From Pseudomonas sp. TMP9 (lineage in GTDB: Bacteria; Pseudomonadota; Gammaproteobacteria; Pseudomonadales; Pseudomonadaceae), in contig NZ_CP149803.1 in NCBI RefSeq assembly GCF_037943105.1, positions 558,001 through 622,000 on the forward strand: 64,000 nucleotides of DNA, in the 5' to 3' direction. Positions within the stretch are counted from its first letter, which is position 1; the number at the start of each line of letters is the position of its first letter. Both the position numbers and the translations under genes were made by a program. The notes beneath the pieces were generated by a model. That model was not told the DNA's origin. It did not search any database and worked only from the letters and a program-made list of their open reading frames with translations. Positions 18,374 through 27,085 of the stretch are shown piece after piece.

Positions 18374-19070
18374 GGTGGCGGCGGTAGGCCAGCTCCATTT
18401 CCAGCACATCAATCAACTCAGCCTTGGCCTGAAACGGCTGCGGCATGTAGTCATGGAACACCCGCACGCCGCTTTGGCTTTCGACCTGCCAATGAGGCTC
18501 AAGTTGCGTCGCCAGCTCACGCGGATCAAGTGGCATTTGCGGGGTCAGGCTTTGTTTCTCGCCGGCGAATTCGGCTTTGCGCAGTTTGCGGAAGTGGCCT
18601 TTGAGCAGGTTGCGGTAGATCAGCGCATCCTTGTTGTAGAACGCCAGCGACAGCCAGCCTCCCGGCGCACACAGCTGCTGCAGCACCGGCAAAATACTGT
18701 GCGGTTCTGCCAGCCACTCCAGCACCGCATGGCAGATCACCAGGTCATAGGGCTGTTCAAGCTGGTCGAGCAGGTCCTGCCAGGGCGCCTGAATAAAGGT
18801 GGCCTGTTGCCCGGCGGCGGCAAAGCGTTCGCGGGCGCCGGCCAACATGGGTGCAGCGGGCTCCGTGACGGTCACCTGATGGCCGCGCTCGGCCAGCCAC
18901 AGCGACATATGGCCAAGGCCTGCACCAATATCCAGCACCCGCAACGGGCGCTCGGGCAGTGCTTCAGCCAAGTCGGCCTGGAGCACAGCCAGGCGAATTG
19001 CGCCCTTAGCACCGCCATAAATCTTCTCGGCAAAACGCGTCGCCAGTTCATCGAAGTGCCGATCACTCAT
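18321..19070 (-). CDS. cmoM: tRNA 5-carboxymethoxyuridine methyltransferase CmoM (formerly SmtA)
   Basis: 249 residues. The N-terminus SDRHFDELATRFAEKIYGGAKGAIR matches E. coli CmoM closely, followed by the SAM-binding motif VLDIGAGLGHMSL and the acidic TVTEPAAPML. CmoM methylates the carboxymethoxy group of wobble uridine-34 in certain tRNAs to the methyl ester (mcmo5U). The start ATG overlaps the stop of the MazG-like gene by 8 bases, so the two are translationally coupled. The last codons lie inside a tandem duplication (see 18087-18373). Confidence 0.88.
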   Translation of the reverse strand: MSDRHFDELATRFAEKIYGGAKGAIRLAVLQADLAEALPERPLRVLDIGAGLGHMSLWLAERGHQVTVTEPAAPMLAGARERFAAAGQQATFIQAPWQDLLDQLEQPYDLVICHAVLEWLAEPHSILPVLQQLCAPGGWLSLAFYNKDALIYRNLLKGHFRKLRKAEFAGEKQSLTPQMPLDPRELATQLEPHWQVESQSGVRVFHDYMPQPFQAKAELIDVLEMELAYRRHPSFAGLGRYLHWICRPR

Positions 19071-19383
19071 GGTGAGCTGCTCCTAGAAAGCGGTTTTCGT
19101 TGTCGGCCAGTTTGGCGCGCACCACGTGCTCCATGTCCAGGCCCAGCTCAGCGCAGAGGAGGATTAGATAGAGCACGATATCGCCGATTTCCTGGCCGGC
19201 GTGAGCGAGTTGATCGGCAGGCAGCTGTCGCGACTGCTGCTCGGTCAGCCACTGGAAGATTTCCACCAGCTCGGCCATTTCCACGCTGGCGGCCATGGCC
19301 AAGTTCTTTGGGCTGTGGAATTTACGCCAGTCGTTGTGATCACGAATAGCGTGCATGCGGGTGGTCAGTTCGGCGAGGTTCAT
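19063..19383 (-). CDS. MazG-like nucleotide pyrophosphohydrolase
   Basis: 106 residues, all one MazG-like/dCTPase helical domain. The metal-binding acidic pattern is present: VEMAELVEIFQW in helix 1-2 and EIGDIVLYLILLCAELG in helix 3-4 (ExxE...ExxD). Such small all-alpha enzymes hydrolyse modified or non-canonical dNTPs (dCTPase/RS21-C6 group) and clean the nucleotide pool. It precedes cmoM with an 8-base overlap; I know no functional tie between them. Confidence 0.88.
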   Translation of the reverse strand: MNLAELTTRMHAIRDHNDWRKFHSPKNLAMAASVEMAELVEIFQWLTEQQSRQLPADQLAHAGQEIGDIVLYLILLCAELGLDMEHVVRAKLADNENRFLGAAHHE

Positions 19384-19452
19384 TGGGCGCTCCAGTCAGC
19401 AGGCGCCTAGCTTCGGGGGTTCACTGGCGCGGTGCAAGCGGCGGGGCGCCAC

Positions 19453-20223
19453 CTAGGCGGCGAAATAGGTGGCCCAGAAGTAATACAGCGTCATGCCGCT
19501 GCCCACGGCAATCACCAGCGTGCGCAGCAGTTTGGCGGGTAAACGCTGGCCCAGCGCGCCGCCAACATAACCGCCCACGGTTGCGCCCGTCAGCAAAATG
19601 ACCAGCTCATACCAACTGACCCGGCCGGCGATGACAAAGGTGGCGGTGGCCACGCTGTAGATGACCGCCGAAATTAGGTTCTTCAGGGCGTTGGCGCGCG
19701 CCAGCGGATGGCCTTCGATGGAAAAGGCTGCCAGCTGCAAAATACCCATGCCGGCACCGAAGTAGCCGCCGTAGACCGACACACCAATGTGCGCGGCGAG
19801 TGACAACGGGGTGTGCGGCGGTTGCGCCGCTTCGGCGCGGCGGCTCGCCAGCCAGCGACTGAGCCATGGGCTGGCGGCAAACAGGGTGGTGGCGGCCAGC
19901 AGCAGCCAGGGAATCAGCGTGGCAAAAACGGCGTCGCCACCCACCAGTAGCAGCACGCCGCCGAGCAGGCCGCCCACCAAGCCGGCCACCAGTAAGGGCC
20001 GCAAATAACGCCCTAGTGGTCGCAGCGAAGCCCGCGCCGCCCAAGCCCCCGCCACGCTGGCCGGCCATAACGCCACGGCATTGGTGGCGTTGGCCGTCAC
20101 CGGTGGCAGGCCAGCGGCGAGCAGCGCCGGAAAGGAGAAAAATGTTCCACCGCCGGCTAGGGCATTCATCCCGCCGGCCGCAAAACCTGCCAGCACCAAT
20201 AGCAACATTTCTGAGACAGGCAT
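19453..20223 (-). CDS. TauE/SafE (TSUP) family membrane permease
   Basis: 256 residues from ATG 20223; a GTG 15 bases upstream is in frame but no better. Seven to eight membrane helices. The two-fold repeated family motif is visible in FAAGGMNALAGGGTFFSFPALLAAGLPP (first half) and GYFGAGMGILQLAAF (second half). TSUP proteins export sulfite, sulfoacetate or related anions, or take up organic sulfonates; no neighbour narrows this down. It stands alone between the mazG-cmoM pair and cadA. Confidence 0.88.
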   Translation of the reverse strand: MPVSEMLLLVLAGFAAGGMNALAGGGTFFSFPALLAAGLPPVTANATNAVALWPASVAGAWAARASLRPLGRYLRPLLVAGLVGGLLGGVLLLVGGDAVFATLIPWLLLAATTLFAASPWLSRWLASRRAEAAQPPHTPLSLAAHIGVSVYGGYFGAGMGILQLAAFSIEGHPLARANALKNLISAVIYSVATATFVIAGRVSWYELVILLTGATVGGYVGGALGQRLPAKLLRTLVIAVGSGMTLYYFWATYFAA

Positions 20224-20357
20224 GACAATCGCTCGCACAAAAGGTCAGCAGCTTAACCAGCCCACGCAGGCGGGCCAAGTCGACCAAGGTAACGCTTCAC
20301 CCAGTTAGCGGATAGGGCGCCGAGGGGCTGTGTGCAAACGTGCTAGGGGTGTAGGGC

Positions 20358-22532
20358 CTATTTTTTCAGCAGGCGCAGGCCGTTAAACACCACCAGCAGG
20401 CTGACGCCCATGTCAGCAAATACCGCCATCCACATGGTGGCCTGGCCAGTCAGGGTCATGGCGAGAAACAGCGCCTTGATGCCCAGCGCCAAGACGATAT
20501 TTTGCTTGAGTATCCGTGCGGTTTGCTGCGACAGCCGGATAAAGGTTGGGATTTTGCGCAAGTCATCATCCATCAGCGCCACATCGGCGGTCTCGATGGC
20601 GGTGTCGGTACCGGCGGCGGCCATGGCAAAGCCGATTTCTGCTTTGGCCAGGGCTGGGGCATCGTTGATGCCATCCCCCACCATGCCAACGACGAAGCCG
20701 CGCGCTTGCAATGCTTCAATCGCCTGCAGTTTGTCGATCGGCAGCAGATTGCCGCGCGCCTCATCGATGCCGACGTGTTGCGCAATGGCGGCGGCGGTAT
20801 GTGGGTTGTCTCCTGTGAGCATGCTGGTCTGCACGCCCAGGGCATGCAGTTGCTCGATGGCCTCGCGGCTGGAGCTTTTAACCGTGTCAGCCACGGCGAA
20901 CAGCGCCAGCGCACGACTTGCATCGCACAGCACCACCACACTTTTGCCCTGCCGCTCGAGGCCTTCGATGAGCCCTTCCAGCTGCGCTGAGCACAGGCCA
21001 AGCGCTTCCACTAAGCGATGATTGCCCAAGTAGAACGGTGTGCTGTCGATGTTGCCTTGCACACCAAGGCCGGGCCGGGCAGTAAAGCCTTCAACCGGTT
21101 GCGTGAGGATGCCCTCTGCCTGCGCATGCTTGGCGATAGCCTGAGAAACCGGATGATCAGAGCGCTCAGCAAGGCTCGCCGCATAGCGACGAAGCTGATC
21201 GGTTTGCGGCTCCAGCAGGGGCCGGTAATCGGTTTGCACCGGTTTGCCGTGGGTGAGGGTTCCGGTCTTGTCGAGGGCCAGAAAACCCAGCTTGCCACCG
21301 AGCTCCAGGTAAGCCCCACCCTTCACCAAGATGCCTTTACGCGCCGCCGCTGCCAGGCCGCTGACGATGGTCACCGGGGTCGAAATCACCAGCGCGCACG
21401 GGCAGGCGACAACTAACAGCACCAAGGCGCGATAGATCCAAGTCTGCCAAGGCTCGCCCAACAGCAGCGGCGGTAAGACGGCGACTGCCAGCGACAGCAC
21501 GATAACCGCTGGGGTGTAGACCCTGGCGAATTGATCGACAAAACGCTGGGTCGGTGCGCGTGAGCCCTGCGCCTCTTCTACCGCGTGAATGATGCGGGCA
21601 AGTGTGGTGTTAGCGGCGGCGGCCAGGACACGGTATTGCAATGAGCCCGCTTGATTGAGGGTGCCGGCAAATACGGGATCGCCTGCAGATTTTTCTATGG
21701 GCAGGCTCTCGCCGGTGATGGGGGCTTGATTGACTGTCGAGTTGCCAGCGGTTACTTCGCCATCCAGGCCGATACGCTCGCCGGGTCGCACCCTGACCTG
21801 CACGCCGACCTCGATGCTGTTGATCTCCACTTCAAGCCAGCTGCCATCCGCCTGTTGCACCGTGGCGCGCTCGGGCGTCAGGTTCATCATGCTGCGGATG
21901 GCATTGCGTGCGCGGTCCAACGACGTGGCCTCGATCAGCTCGGCCACGGCAAACAGAAACATGACCATGGCCGCCTCTGGCCATTGGCCAATCAATACCG
22001 CCCCGGTCACGGCGATACTCATCAGCGCATTGATGTTCAGGTTGCGGTTTTTCAGGGCTATCCAGCCCTTCTTGTAGGTGCTCAGGCCGCACAAGGCTAT
22101 TGCCAACAGCGCCATGGCGGCCACTGCCCAATTGGGTCCCAGCGCCGTAAGGTGCAAGATTTCAGTACTCAATGCCGCTACCCCCGACAGCGCCAACGGC
22201 CACCAAGGTTTCTTGTGCGAGTGTTGCGCTGGCGTTGGCTTGCCTGTCAGTGGTTCGGCCTGCATGCCCAGCGCCTTAATCGCTGTCTCAATTGGGGTGG
22301 TCGACGGCAGGCGGTGCCAGACCCCGAGTGTGCGGTTCATCAGGTTAAATTCGAGGCTGTCCACCCCTGCGAGCGTGCTCAGCCGGTCTTCAATCAGCGT
22401 TTTTTCGGTGGGGCAATCCATCTGCTCAATATGAAACTGGCTAAGCCGTGCGCCCTCGGGCATCTCTTTACGAGCAGCATTGGGGGTGGGTGCGCCCGCG
22501 TGGGAGGGATGCTGGCTGCAGCAGTCGGTCAT
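20358..22532 (-). CDS. cadA: Heavy-metal P1B-type ATPase (Zn/Cd/Pb exporter)
   Basis: 724 residues. A short Cys/His-rich N-terminus (TDCCSQHPSHAG) precedes one HMA domain with the metal motif MDCPTEKT, then a His stretch (HSHKK) and the P1B membrane core. Key residues: CPC at about 377-379 (ACPCALVIST), phosphorylated Asp about 421 in DKTGTLT, the HP locus (SDHPVSQAI), and the hinge GDGINDAPALAKAEIGFAM. This set marks zinc/cadmium/lead exporters of the inner membrane. The gene is divergent from the MerR regulator cadR with a MerR-type operator between, so it is metal-induced. ATG 22532 follows GAGGGC. Confidence 0.94.
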   Translation of the reverse strand: MTDCCSQHPSHAGAPTPNAARKEMPEGARLSQFHIEQMDCPTEKTLIEDRLSTLAGVDSLEFNLMNRTLGVWHRLPSTTPIETAIKALGMQAEPLTGKPTPAQHSHKKPWWPLALSGVAALSTEILHLTALGPNWAVAAMALLAIALCGLSTYKKGWIALKNRNLNINALMSIAVTGAVLIGQWPEAAMVMFLFAVAELIEATSLDRARNAIRSMMNLTPERATVQQADGSWLEVEINSIEVGVQVRVRPGERIGLDGEVTAGNSTVNQAPITGESLPIEKSAGDPVFAGTLNQAGSLQYRVLAAAANTTLARIIHAVEEAQGSRAPTQRFVDQFARVYTPAVIVLSLAVAVLPPLLLGEPWQTWIYRALVLLVVACPCALVISTPVTIVSGLAAAARKGILVKGGAYLELGGKLGFLALDKTGTLTHGKPVQTDYRPLLEPQTDQLRRYAASLAERSDHPVSQAIAKHAQAEGILTQPVEGFTARPGLGVQGNIDSTPFYLGNHRLVEALGLCSAQLEGLIEGLERQGKSVVVLCDASRALALFAVADTVKSSSREAIEQLHALGVQTSMLTGDNPHTAAAIAQHVGIDEARGNLLPIDKLQAIEALQARGFVVGMVGDGINDAPALAKAEIGFAMAAAGTDTAIETADVALMDDDLRKIPTFIRLSQQTARILKQNIVLALGIKALFLAMTLTGQATMWMAVFADMGVSLLVVFNGLRLLKK

Positions 22533-22555
22533 GGTAATGCCCTCATTGCGTGATG

Positions 22556-22592
22556 CTGTAGAGTTAACACCCTAAAGTCACTTCAGGGTCAA
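22556..22592 (-). promoter_or_regulatory. MerR-type cadA promoter with CadR operator
   Basis: Read on the minus strand, TTGACC (22592-22587) is a -35 box; it overlaps the dyad ACCCTGAAGTGACTTTAGGGT (22589-22569), and a -10 lies around TTAACT/TCTACA. The spacer is about 19-20 bases, the stretched spacing that MerR-family activators correct by twisting the DNA. The dyad arms ACCCT/AGGGT match known CadR/ZntR-type operators. The site lies 37 bases upstream of the cadA start. Confidence 0.85.
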
Positions 22593-22613
22593 GCCCTGGC
22601 GGCGAGGTTTTTA

Positions 22614-23066
22614 ATGAAGATAGGAGAATTGGCCAAGCTGGCCGACTGCCCCGTGGAAACGGTGCGCTACTACGAGCGCGAAGGGCTGCTGCCGACACCC
22701 GCTCGCAGTGACGGTAATTACCGCCTGTACCTCAGCGAGCATCTGGAGCGGCTCAGGTTTATCCGTAATTGCCGCACGCTGGACATGACCTTGAGCGAGA
22801 TCAGAAGCCTTTTGGCTTTGATGGATCAGCCGCAGCAAAACTGTCAGGGCGTCAACAACCTAGTGGATGAGCACATTCGTCATGTGCGCGCCCGGGTCAC
22901 CAGTTTGCTGGCGTTACAGCAGCAGCTGATTGACTTACGCCATCGCTGCGCCAATGAACAGGACGTGCAGGCCTGCGGTATTTTGCAGCAGCTAAACAGC
23001 CGCGCAGGCGTCAATGCGCTGCCGGATGATGAGCACTCCCACGTGGGTAAACGCCATAAGTGTTGA
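22614..23066 (+). CDS. cadR: CadR, MerR-family cadmium/lead/zinc-responsive activator
   Basis: 150 residues. The N-terminal winged helix reads MKIGELAKLADCPVETVRYYEREGLLP with the arm RSDGNYRLY, followed by the dimer helix. Metal cysteines: Cys77 before the dimer helix, Cys112 at its end and Cys121 in the C-terminal loop; a His-containing tail (DDEHSHVGKRHKC) follows, as in Pseudomonas CadR, which uses Cys77, Cys112 and a third Cys plus a His-rich tail. The third Cys lies two residues later here than I recall for P. putida. Binds the dyad between the genes and activates cadA on metal binding. Confidence 0.92.
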   Translation: MKIGELAKLADCPVETVRYYEREGLLPTPARSDGNYRLYLSEHLERLRFIRNCRTLDMTLSEIRSLLALMDQPQQNCQGVNNLVDEHIRHVRARVTSLLALQQQLIDLRHRCANEQDVQACGILQQLNSRAGVNALPDDEHSHVGKRHKC

Positions 23067-23126
23067 GGCTGCAAACAGCAGCCCCAAGACGCTCAGTCAT
23101 GCTTATCAAGGACGAATGCGCAGGGT

Positions 23127-23777
23127 CTAGCCGCGTTTGTGCAACACATAAAGGCGCAACATGGCCAGGCCTGGAATGAAATCGCGGTGGCCAGTGATGG
23201 TGAAGCCTGCCGCGATAAACTCACGCTCGATTTGCCTGCGTGGATAAATCTGACCGTCGCGCTGCTTATGACCTAAGGCCTCGAGGTTGCCGTCGACCCA
23301 TACGGAGATGATCACGCTGTCGCGGGTGACCCGGTTAAATTCCTGCAACAGAGCCATCCTGCGCAACGGATCGTCAACCTGGTGCAGGCAGTGCATGCAG
23401 AAAATGCAGTCCACGGCATTGGCGTCCAGCTCAATTGCAAACACTGAGGATTGCAGCGCATGGACCCGGCTGGTGAAGGCGCTATGCAGGCCGGTCAACG
23501 CGCGGGTGAGGGCTTCAGTCAAGTGCTCGGCATCGGCATTGGCCGCAATCACCACGCGACTATCGCTGCTGCTTAGCAGCGGCCAAAAACCATCGACGGC
23601 GCAGGGCAGGTCGAGGACCAAACTGGGCTCGTCGGCCAGGGTTAAGGCGCTGTTAATCAGCTGCGTGACCCGCCACTGTTGCGCGTGCCGTGCCACGTCA
23701 CTGAGTAGGCGCCTGGCAAGTGGCTTACTCAGCGCACGCGTTGGTAGGTGCGGCGTGGTGTGCGGCTGGCTCGGCAT
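23127..23777 (-). CDS. Class I SAM-dependent methyltransferase
   Basis: 216 residues with a methyltransferase-11-like fold: LVLDLPCAVDGFWPLL at motif I, VVIAANADAEHL as motif II, and AVDCIFCMHCLHQVDDPLRRMALLQEFNRV as motif III/post-III. Motif I is unusual: DLPCAVDGFW replaces the common D.GCG.G. There is no signal peptide. It ends the minus-strand group behind the LtaS-like gene (22-base gap), which suggests a part in envelope-lipid or glycan modification, but the substrate is not visible. ATG 23777 has no good ribosome site, so it may depend on coupling. Confidence 0.75.
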   Translation of the reverse strand: MPSQPHTTPHLPTRALSKPLARRLLSDVARHAQQWRVTQLINSALTLADEPSLVLDLPCAVDGFWPLLSSSDSRVVIAANADAEHLTEALTRALTGLHSAFTSRVHALQSSVFAIELDANAVDCIFCMHCLHQVDDPLRRMALLQEFNRVTRDSVIISVWVDGNLEALGHKQRDGQIYPRRQIEREFIAAGFTITGHRDFIPGLAMLRLYVLHKRG

Positions 23778-23799
23778 AGGGCGGTCCGGGTTGTCTTGA

Positions 23800-25908
23800 T
23801 CACTGGGGCGTTATGGGTGGTGTAGCGCTGTTTTGTACAGCTGTTTGGCGCGTGTCAGGCTGGCTGTTGTCGACCCCCGCGGTGTTGCTCAGCAGGCTCT
23901 GAGTGGCCACCTGCAAAAAAGCCTGCAAGCGTGGCAATAGATGCTGTTGCAGCGCGGCGTTGTCGAGAGGCTGCACAGCGGCGTTCTCGTGCAGCTTGTA
24001 GTCATACAGGCGCGCCGCGCCATCGCGGGGCTGAATCAGCAGGTTAGCGCCGGAGATCAGGGCGACGGTCTGGTCGCTGCCGGAGGGTTTGATCACGCCA
24101 ATACCCGGGTCGGCTGGGTCCAGCGCTAACAGGTCGCGGCCCCAGCATTGTTGCTGCACGGGGCCACCAAGCCGACCCATGATGGTGGGGACAATGTCCA
24201 ATTGGGTGCCGGCAATGTCATTACGCGCGCCAAATTGCGCCTGAATACCAGGGGCAATCACCAGCAGGGGTACGTGGAAGCGATACAGGTCGATGTCGCT
24301 GAGCTGCTCGGGGCTGCCAAAGCCATGGTCGCCGACGATCACAAACAGGGTGTCTTTGAAGTAAGGTGCTTTGCGCGCCTTCTCGAAAAACTGGCCCAAG
24401 GCCCAGTCTGAGTAGCGCATGGCCGTGAGGTGTTCATCGACAGAGCCGAAGCCGCTGACGGGCTCCACCGGCAGCGGGTCGGGCAGGGCGTAGGGCGTGT
24501 GGTTGGACAGGGTTTGCAGTAAGGCATAGAACGGCCGCTGTCGATCCATCTTGCGCAGTTCAAGGTCGGCGCGGTCAAACATATCTTGGTCGGAGACGCC
24601 CCACGTGGGGTCGGAAAACACCGGATCTACATAGTCATTGCGGCCAATGAAACGGCTCATGCCTTGGTTGCCGAAGAAACCTTTTTGGTTGTCCCAGCCA
24701 AAGTCGCCGTTATACACATACAGGTCGTCATAGCCGCGATCACCCAGCAATTGCGGCAGCCCGGAGAAGTCATGGGAGCCCTCTGGGCTCTGCATCAGGT
24801 ACTCGAAACCCGGCAAGTTCGGGAAGCAGGCCATGGTGGCAAACATGCCTTGATGGGTGTGGGTGCCGTTGGAGAAATAACGGGTGAACAGCAGGCCCTC
24901 TTCGGTTAATCGGTCGAAGTTGGGGGTGACATTGCCTTGGCCACCGAGCGCGCCGACGTAGTGCCCGGCGAAGCTTTCCATGAGGATCACCACCACGTTG
25001 CGCACCGGCAATTGCAGCGCCGGGTCAGGGCTGCTGATCCGGCGGATGGCCGCGTCGTTAGCGTCGATCAGTTGGTCCTGTGGGGTCAGCAGCATTTGCC
25101 GCACCAGCGCTTGAGCTTCGGCCGCAGGCATGCGGGCTTTCCATTGGTTGTCACGGTGATCAGACCAGCGTGCTTTGCCGGCATCGATCAGGCTCAGGGT
25201 GCCATTGAGCCCCAGTTGGTTGGCAAATACCGACTCGGTGGTGCTGGCATCCCCCCAGCGCAGTGGTGGGCCTTGGCGCAAGGTGCCGCGCGCGGCTACC
25301 ACGGCGAGTACCAGGCACAGGGAGAACACGCTAATACGCCAGTACCAGCGCTCGCCCGCGACAGCGGTGAGGGCTGGATCGGTTGGCGGTGCTAAGCGGT
25401 GTATGGCCTGCAAGGTTTTGAACAGCAGCCAGCTGGCCAGGGCCCAAGCAATCAGGTAACGACCGACTGGGAAGCCATGCCAGAGCATGCTCATGACAGT
25501 GGCGGGGTCTTCGCCGAGGTATTGAAACACCAGAGCATTGAGGCGCTGGTGAAATTCGCGATAGAAGTCCAGCTCCAGCACACCGAGAAACAGGGTCAGG
25601 CTGGCCGCGAAACTGAGCCAGGCCAATTGCCAAGTGCGTGCTGCCATCAAGCGCCGGCTGCCCATCACCACGAGCAGCGGCGCTAGGATAAAGACCACCA
25701 CGCGCAGGTCAAAGCGCAGGCCGTTAACCAAGGCTTCAAGTAGATCGCCGGTGCTGGTGGCGCCGATCAGCTCGCGGTTATACACCAGCAACGCCACCCG
25801 CAGCAGGCTGTACATCAGCATCAACAGCGCGCCACTCAGGGCGGTAAATACCAGGTGTTGCTGCAAGCCGTTGCGGCCAGCTGCAGGGCGGGTCGTTGTC
25901 ACGCGCAT
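23800..25908 (-). CDS. LTA-synthase-like membrane phosphotransferase (sulfatase fold)
   Basis: 702 residues. Five N-terminal membrane helices (about residues 18-200) are followed by a periplasmic alkaline-phosphatase/sulfatase domain. The domain opens VVVILMESFAGHYVG, a metal-site Glu motif, then NGTHTHQGMFA, where Thr349 or Thr351 is the likely nucleophile, and VIVGDHGFGSPE for metal-binding Asp/His. LtaS relatives in Gram-negatives transfer phosphoglycerol or phosphoethanolamine from phospholipids to glucans or lipid A (OpgB type). The ATG overlaps nothing but starts 3 bases after the upstream stop, so it is coupled to the propeller gene. Acceptor unknown. Confidence 0.85.
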   Translation of the reverse strand: MRVTTTRPAAGRNGLQQHLVFTALSGALLMLMYSLLRVALLVYNRELIGATSTGDLLEALVNGLRFDLRVVVFILAPLLVVMGSRRLMAARTWQLAWLSFAASLTLFLGVLELDFYREFHQRLNALVFQYLGEDPATVMSMLWHGFPVGRYLIAWALASWLLFKTLQAIHRLAPPTDPALTAVAGERWYWRISVFSLCLVLAVVAARGTLRQGPPLRWGDASTTESVFANQLGLNGTLSLIDAGKARWSDHRDNQWKARMPAAEAQALVRQMLLTPQDQLIDANDAAIRRISSPDPALQLPVRNVVVILMESFAGHYVGALGGQGNVTPNFDRLTEEGLLFTRYFSNGTHTHQGMFATMACFPNLPGFEYLMQSPEGSHDFSGLPQLLGDRGYDDLYVYNGDFGWDNQKGFFGNQGMSRFIGRNDYVDPVFSDPTWGVSDQDMFDRADLELRKMDRQRPFYALLQTLSNHTPYALPDPLPVEPVSGFGSVDEHLTAMRYSDWALGQFFEKARKAPYFKDTLFVIVGDHGFGSPEQLSDIDLYRFHVPLLVIAPGIQAQFGARNDIAGTQLDIVPTIMGRLGGPVQQQCWGRDLLALDPADPGIGVIKPSGSDQTVALISGANLLIQPRDGAARLYDYKLHENAAVQPLDNAALQQHLLPRLQAFLQVATQSLLSNTAGVDNSQPDTRQTAVQNSATPPITPQ

Positions 25909-25911
25909 TTA

Positions 25912-26838
25912 TCAGTTTCCAGTTGGGTGGTGTTGCAGGCGCAGCACGCGGTTGCGGCCTTGTTCAGCGAGCAGGTAATGGCCGGGGCGGGTTTCGATCA
26001 GGGTTTGCGCCGAGCGCAGGTGCGACAGCACGGTGTGCAGTTGGCCATCGGGCGCAAGGCGCAGCAGGCGCGCCATATGCGTAGCATCTTCGGTGATCCA
26101 CAGGCCCTCGCTGTTGCAGAGTAAATAGCCCGGTTGGTTGAGGCCCGTTAGCACCACGCTGTCATGGCCCTGCGCATTCAACTGGGAGACCGTGCCGTTT
26201 TTCTTTTCGCTGTAAAACAGGCGGCCATCGGGGCAAGCGCTTATGGCTTCGGCTTGATCCAGGCCGCTGCGCAGCACCAGGGTACTGTCATCGCTGGGGT
26301 CGTAACGCAGCAGGCGGCCATCGCCGTGGCGGTCTTCGATGGCATACAGGTACTGGCCATCGTTCGCCAACCCTTCGACATTGCGCCCGGCGAACAGCTC
26401 GACGGTGCGCTCGGGTGTGCGCCAGAGCACGGCTTCATCGCCCTGCTCTTGGCTGAACACCACGCCACCGCGAAAGCTGGCCATGCCGTCGGGCTTGGAC
26501 AGGCCGGCTTCGACTGGCTCAAGGCTGCCGTCAGCGCGGTAACGCAGAATACGGCCCTCGCCGCTCTGCAGCTCTTCGCTGAGCAGCAGGTCGCCTTCAG
26601 CATCCAGGGCAATGGCGCTGACTTTTTCGATGCCATCGAGCAATACCGTGTAGCGCCAGCCCGTTTCGGCCACCGCAGGGTAGAGGTGACGCCAGCCCAT
26701 GTAACTGAGGGTCGCGAGCAGCACCACCAGCACCAGTTGCGCCGCCAATAGCCAGCCGCGTTTACCGCTCCGCTTTGCCGCGGTGAGCCCGCCGACCAGA
26801 GCAGGTGACGACTTGTTAAAGAATGAGGCGAGCGGCAT
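25912..26838 (-). CDS. Membrane-anchored beta-propeller protein (SMP-30/strictosidine-synthase-like)
   Basis: 308 residues from ATG 26838; a TTG two codons earlier is possible. An N-terminal anchor (WLLAAQLVLVVLLATLSYMGW, about residues 28-50) exports a domain built of repeated propeller blades: VSAIALDAEGDLLLSEE, LSKPDGMASFRGGVVFS, NVEGLANDGQYLYAIEDR, AEAISACPDGRLFYSEK and LLAEQGRNRVLRL. These are NHL/SMP-30-like strands with Asp and Asn that bind calcium in lactonases, though I cannot show an active site. It is first in a unit with the LtaS-like enzyme (3-base gap) and a methyltransferase, and divergent from eptA; possibly a periplasmic partner of the phosphotransferase. Confidence 0.75.
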   Translation of the reverse strand: MPLASFFNKSSPALVGGLTAAKRSGKRGWLLAAQLVLVVLLATLSYMGWRHLYPAVAETGWRYTVLLDGIEKVSAIALDAEGDLLLSEELQSGEGRILRYRADGSLEPVEAGLSKPDGMASFRGGVVFSQEQGDEAVLWRTPERTVELFAGRNVEGLANDGQYLYAIEDRHGDGRLLRYDPSDDSTLVLRSGLDQAEAISACPDGRLFYSEKKNGTVSQLNAQGHDSVVLTGLNQPGYLLCNSEGLWITEDATHMARLLRLAPDGQLHTVLSHLRSAQTLIETRPGHYLLAEQGRNRVLRLQHHPTGN

Positions 26839-26906
26839 GGGCAATATCCAGCGATAGACAGTGCCAGCATCTTAAAAGCCCGACATTCAATTCCACGTCA
26901 AAAGAA

Positions 26907-27036
26907 TGTGAAAAATTCGTGAGTCGCCGCCATTCAGCTAAGGCCGTGGCGTGCGCGGTACTCGGATGCTTGAGATCGGCCAAAGCGCGCGGATTTCCTG
27001 ACGCTTTTTTCACATCTTGGCGACAGGCGTTTCACA
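26907..27036. promoter_or_regulatory. TTTCACA repeats in the propeller/eptA divergent region
   Basis: TTTCACA occurs at 27008-27014 and 27030-27036, exactly 22 bases apart (two helix turns), 49-78 bases before the eptA start; an inverted copy (TGTGAAA) lies at 26907-26913. Direct repeats at this spacing are typical of OmpR/PhoB-family response regulators. EptA-type genes are controlled by PmrA or ColR in pseudomonads, and ColR sites contain a TTTCAC core as I recall. Regulator identity is an inference. Confidence 0.45.
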
Positions 27037-27085
27037 CCTGCCTGGGTAGATTCAGCTCAGTCTTGTCATCCCCTCAGGTGTCACT

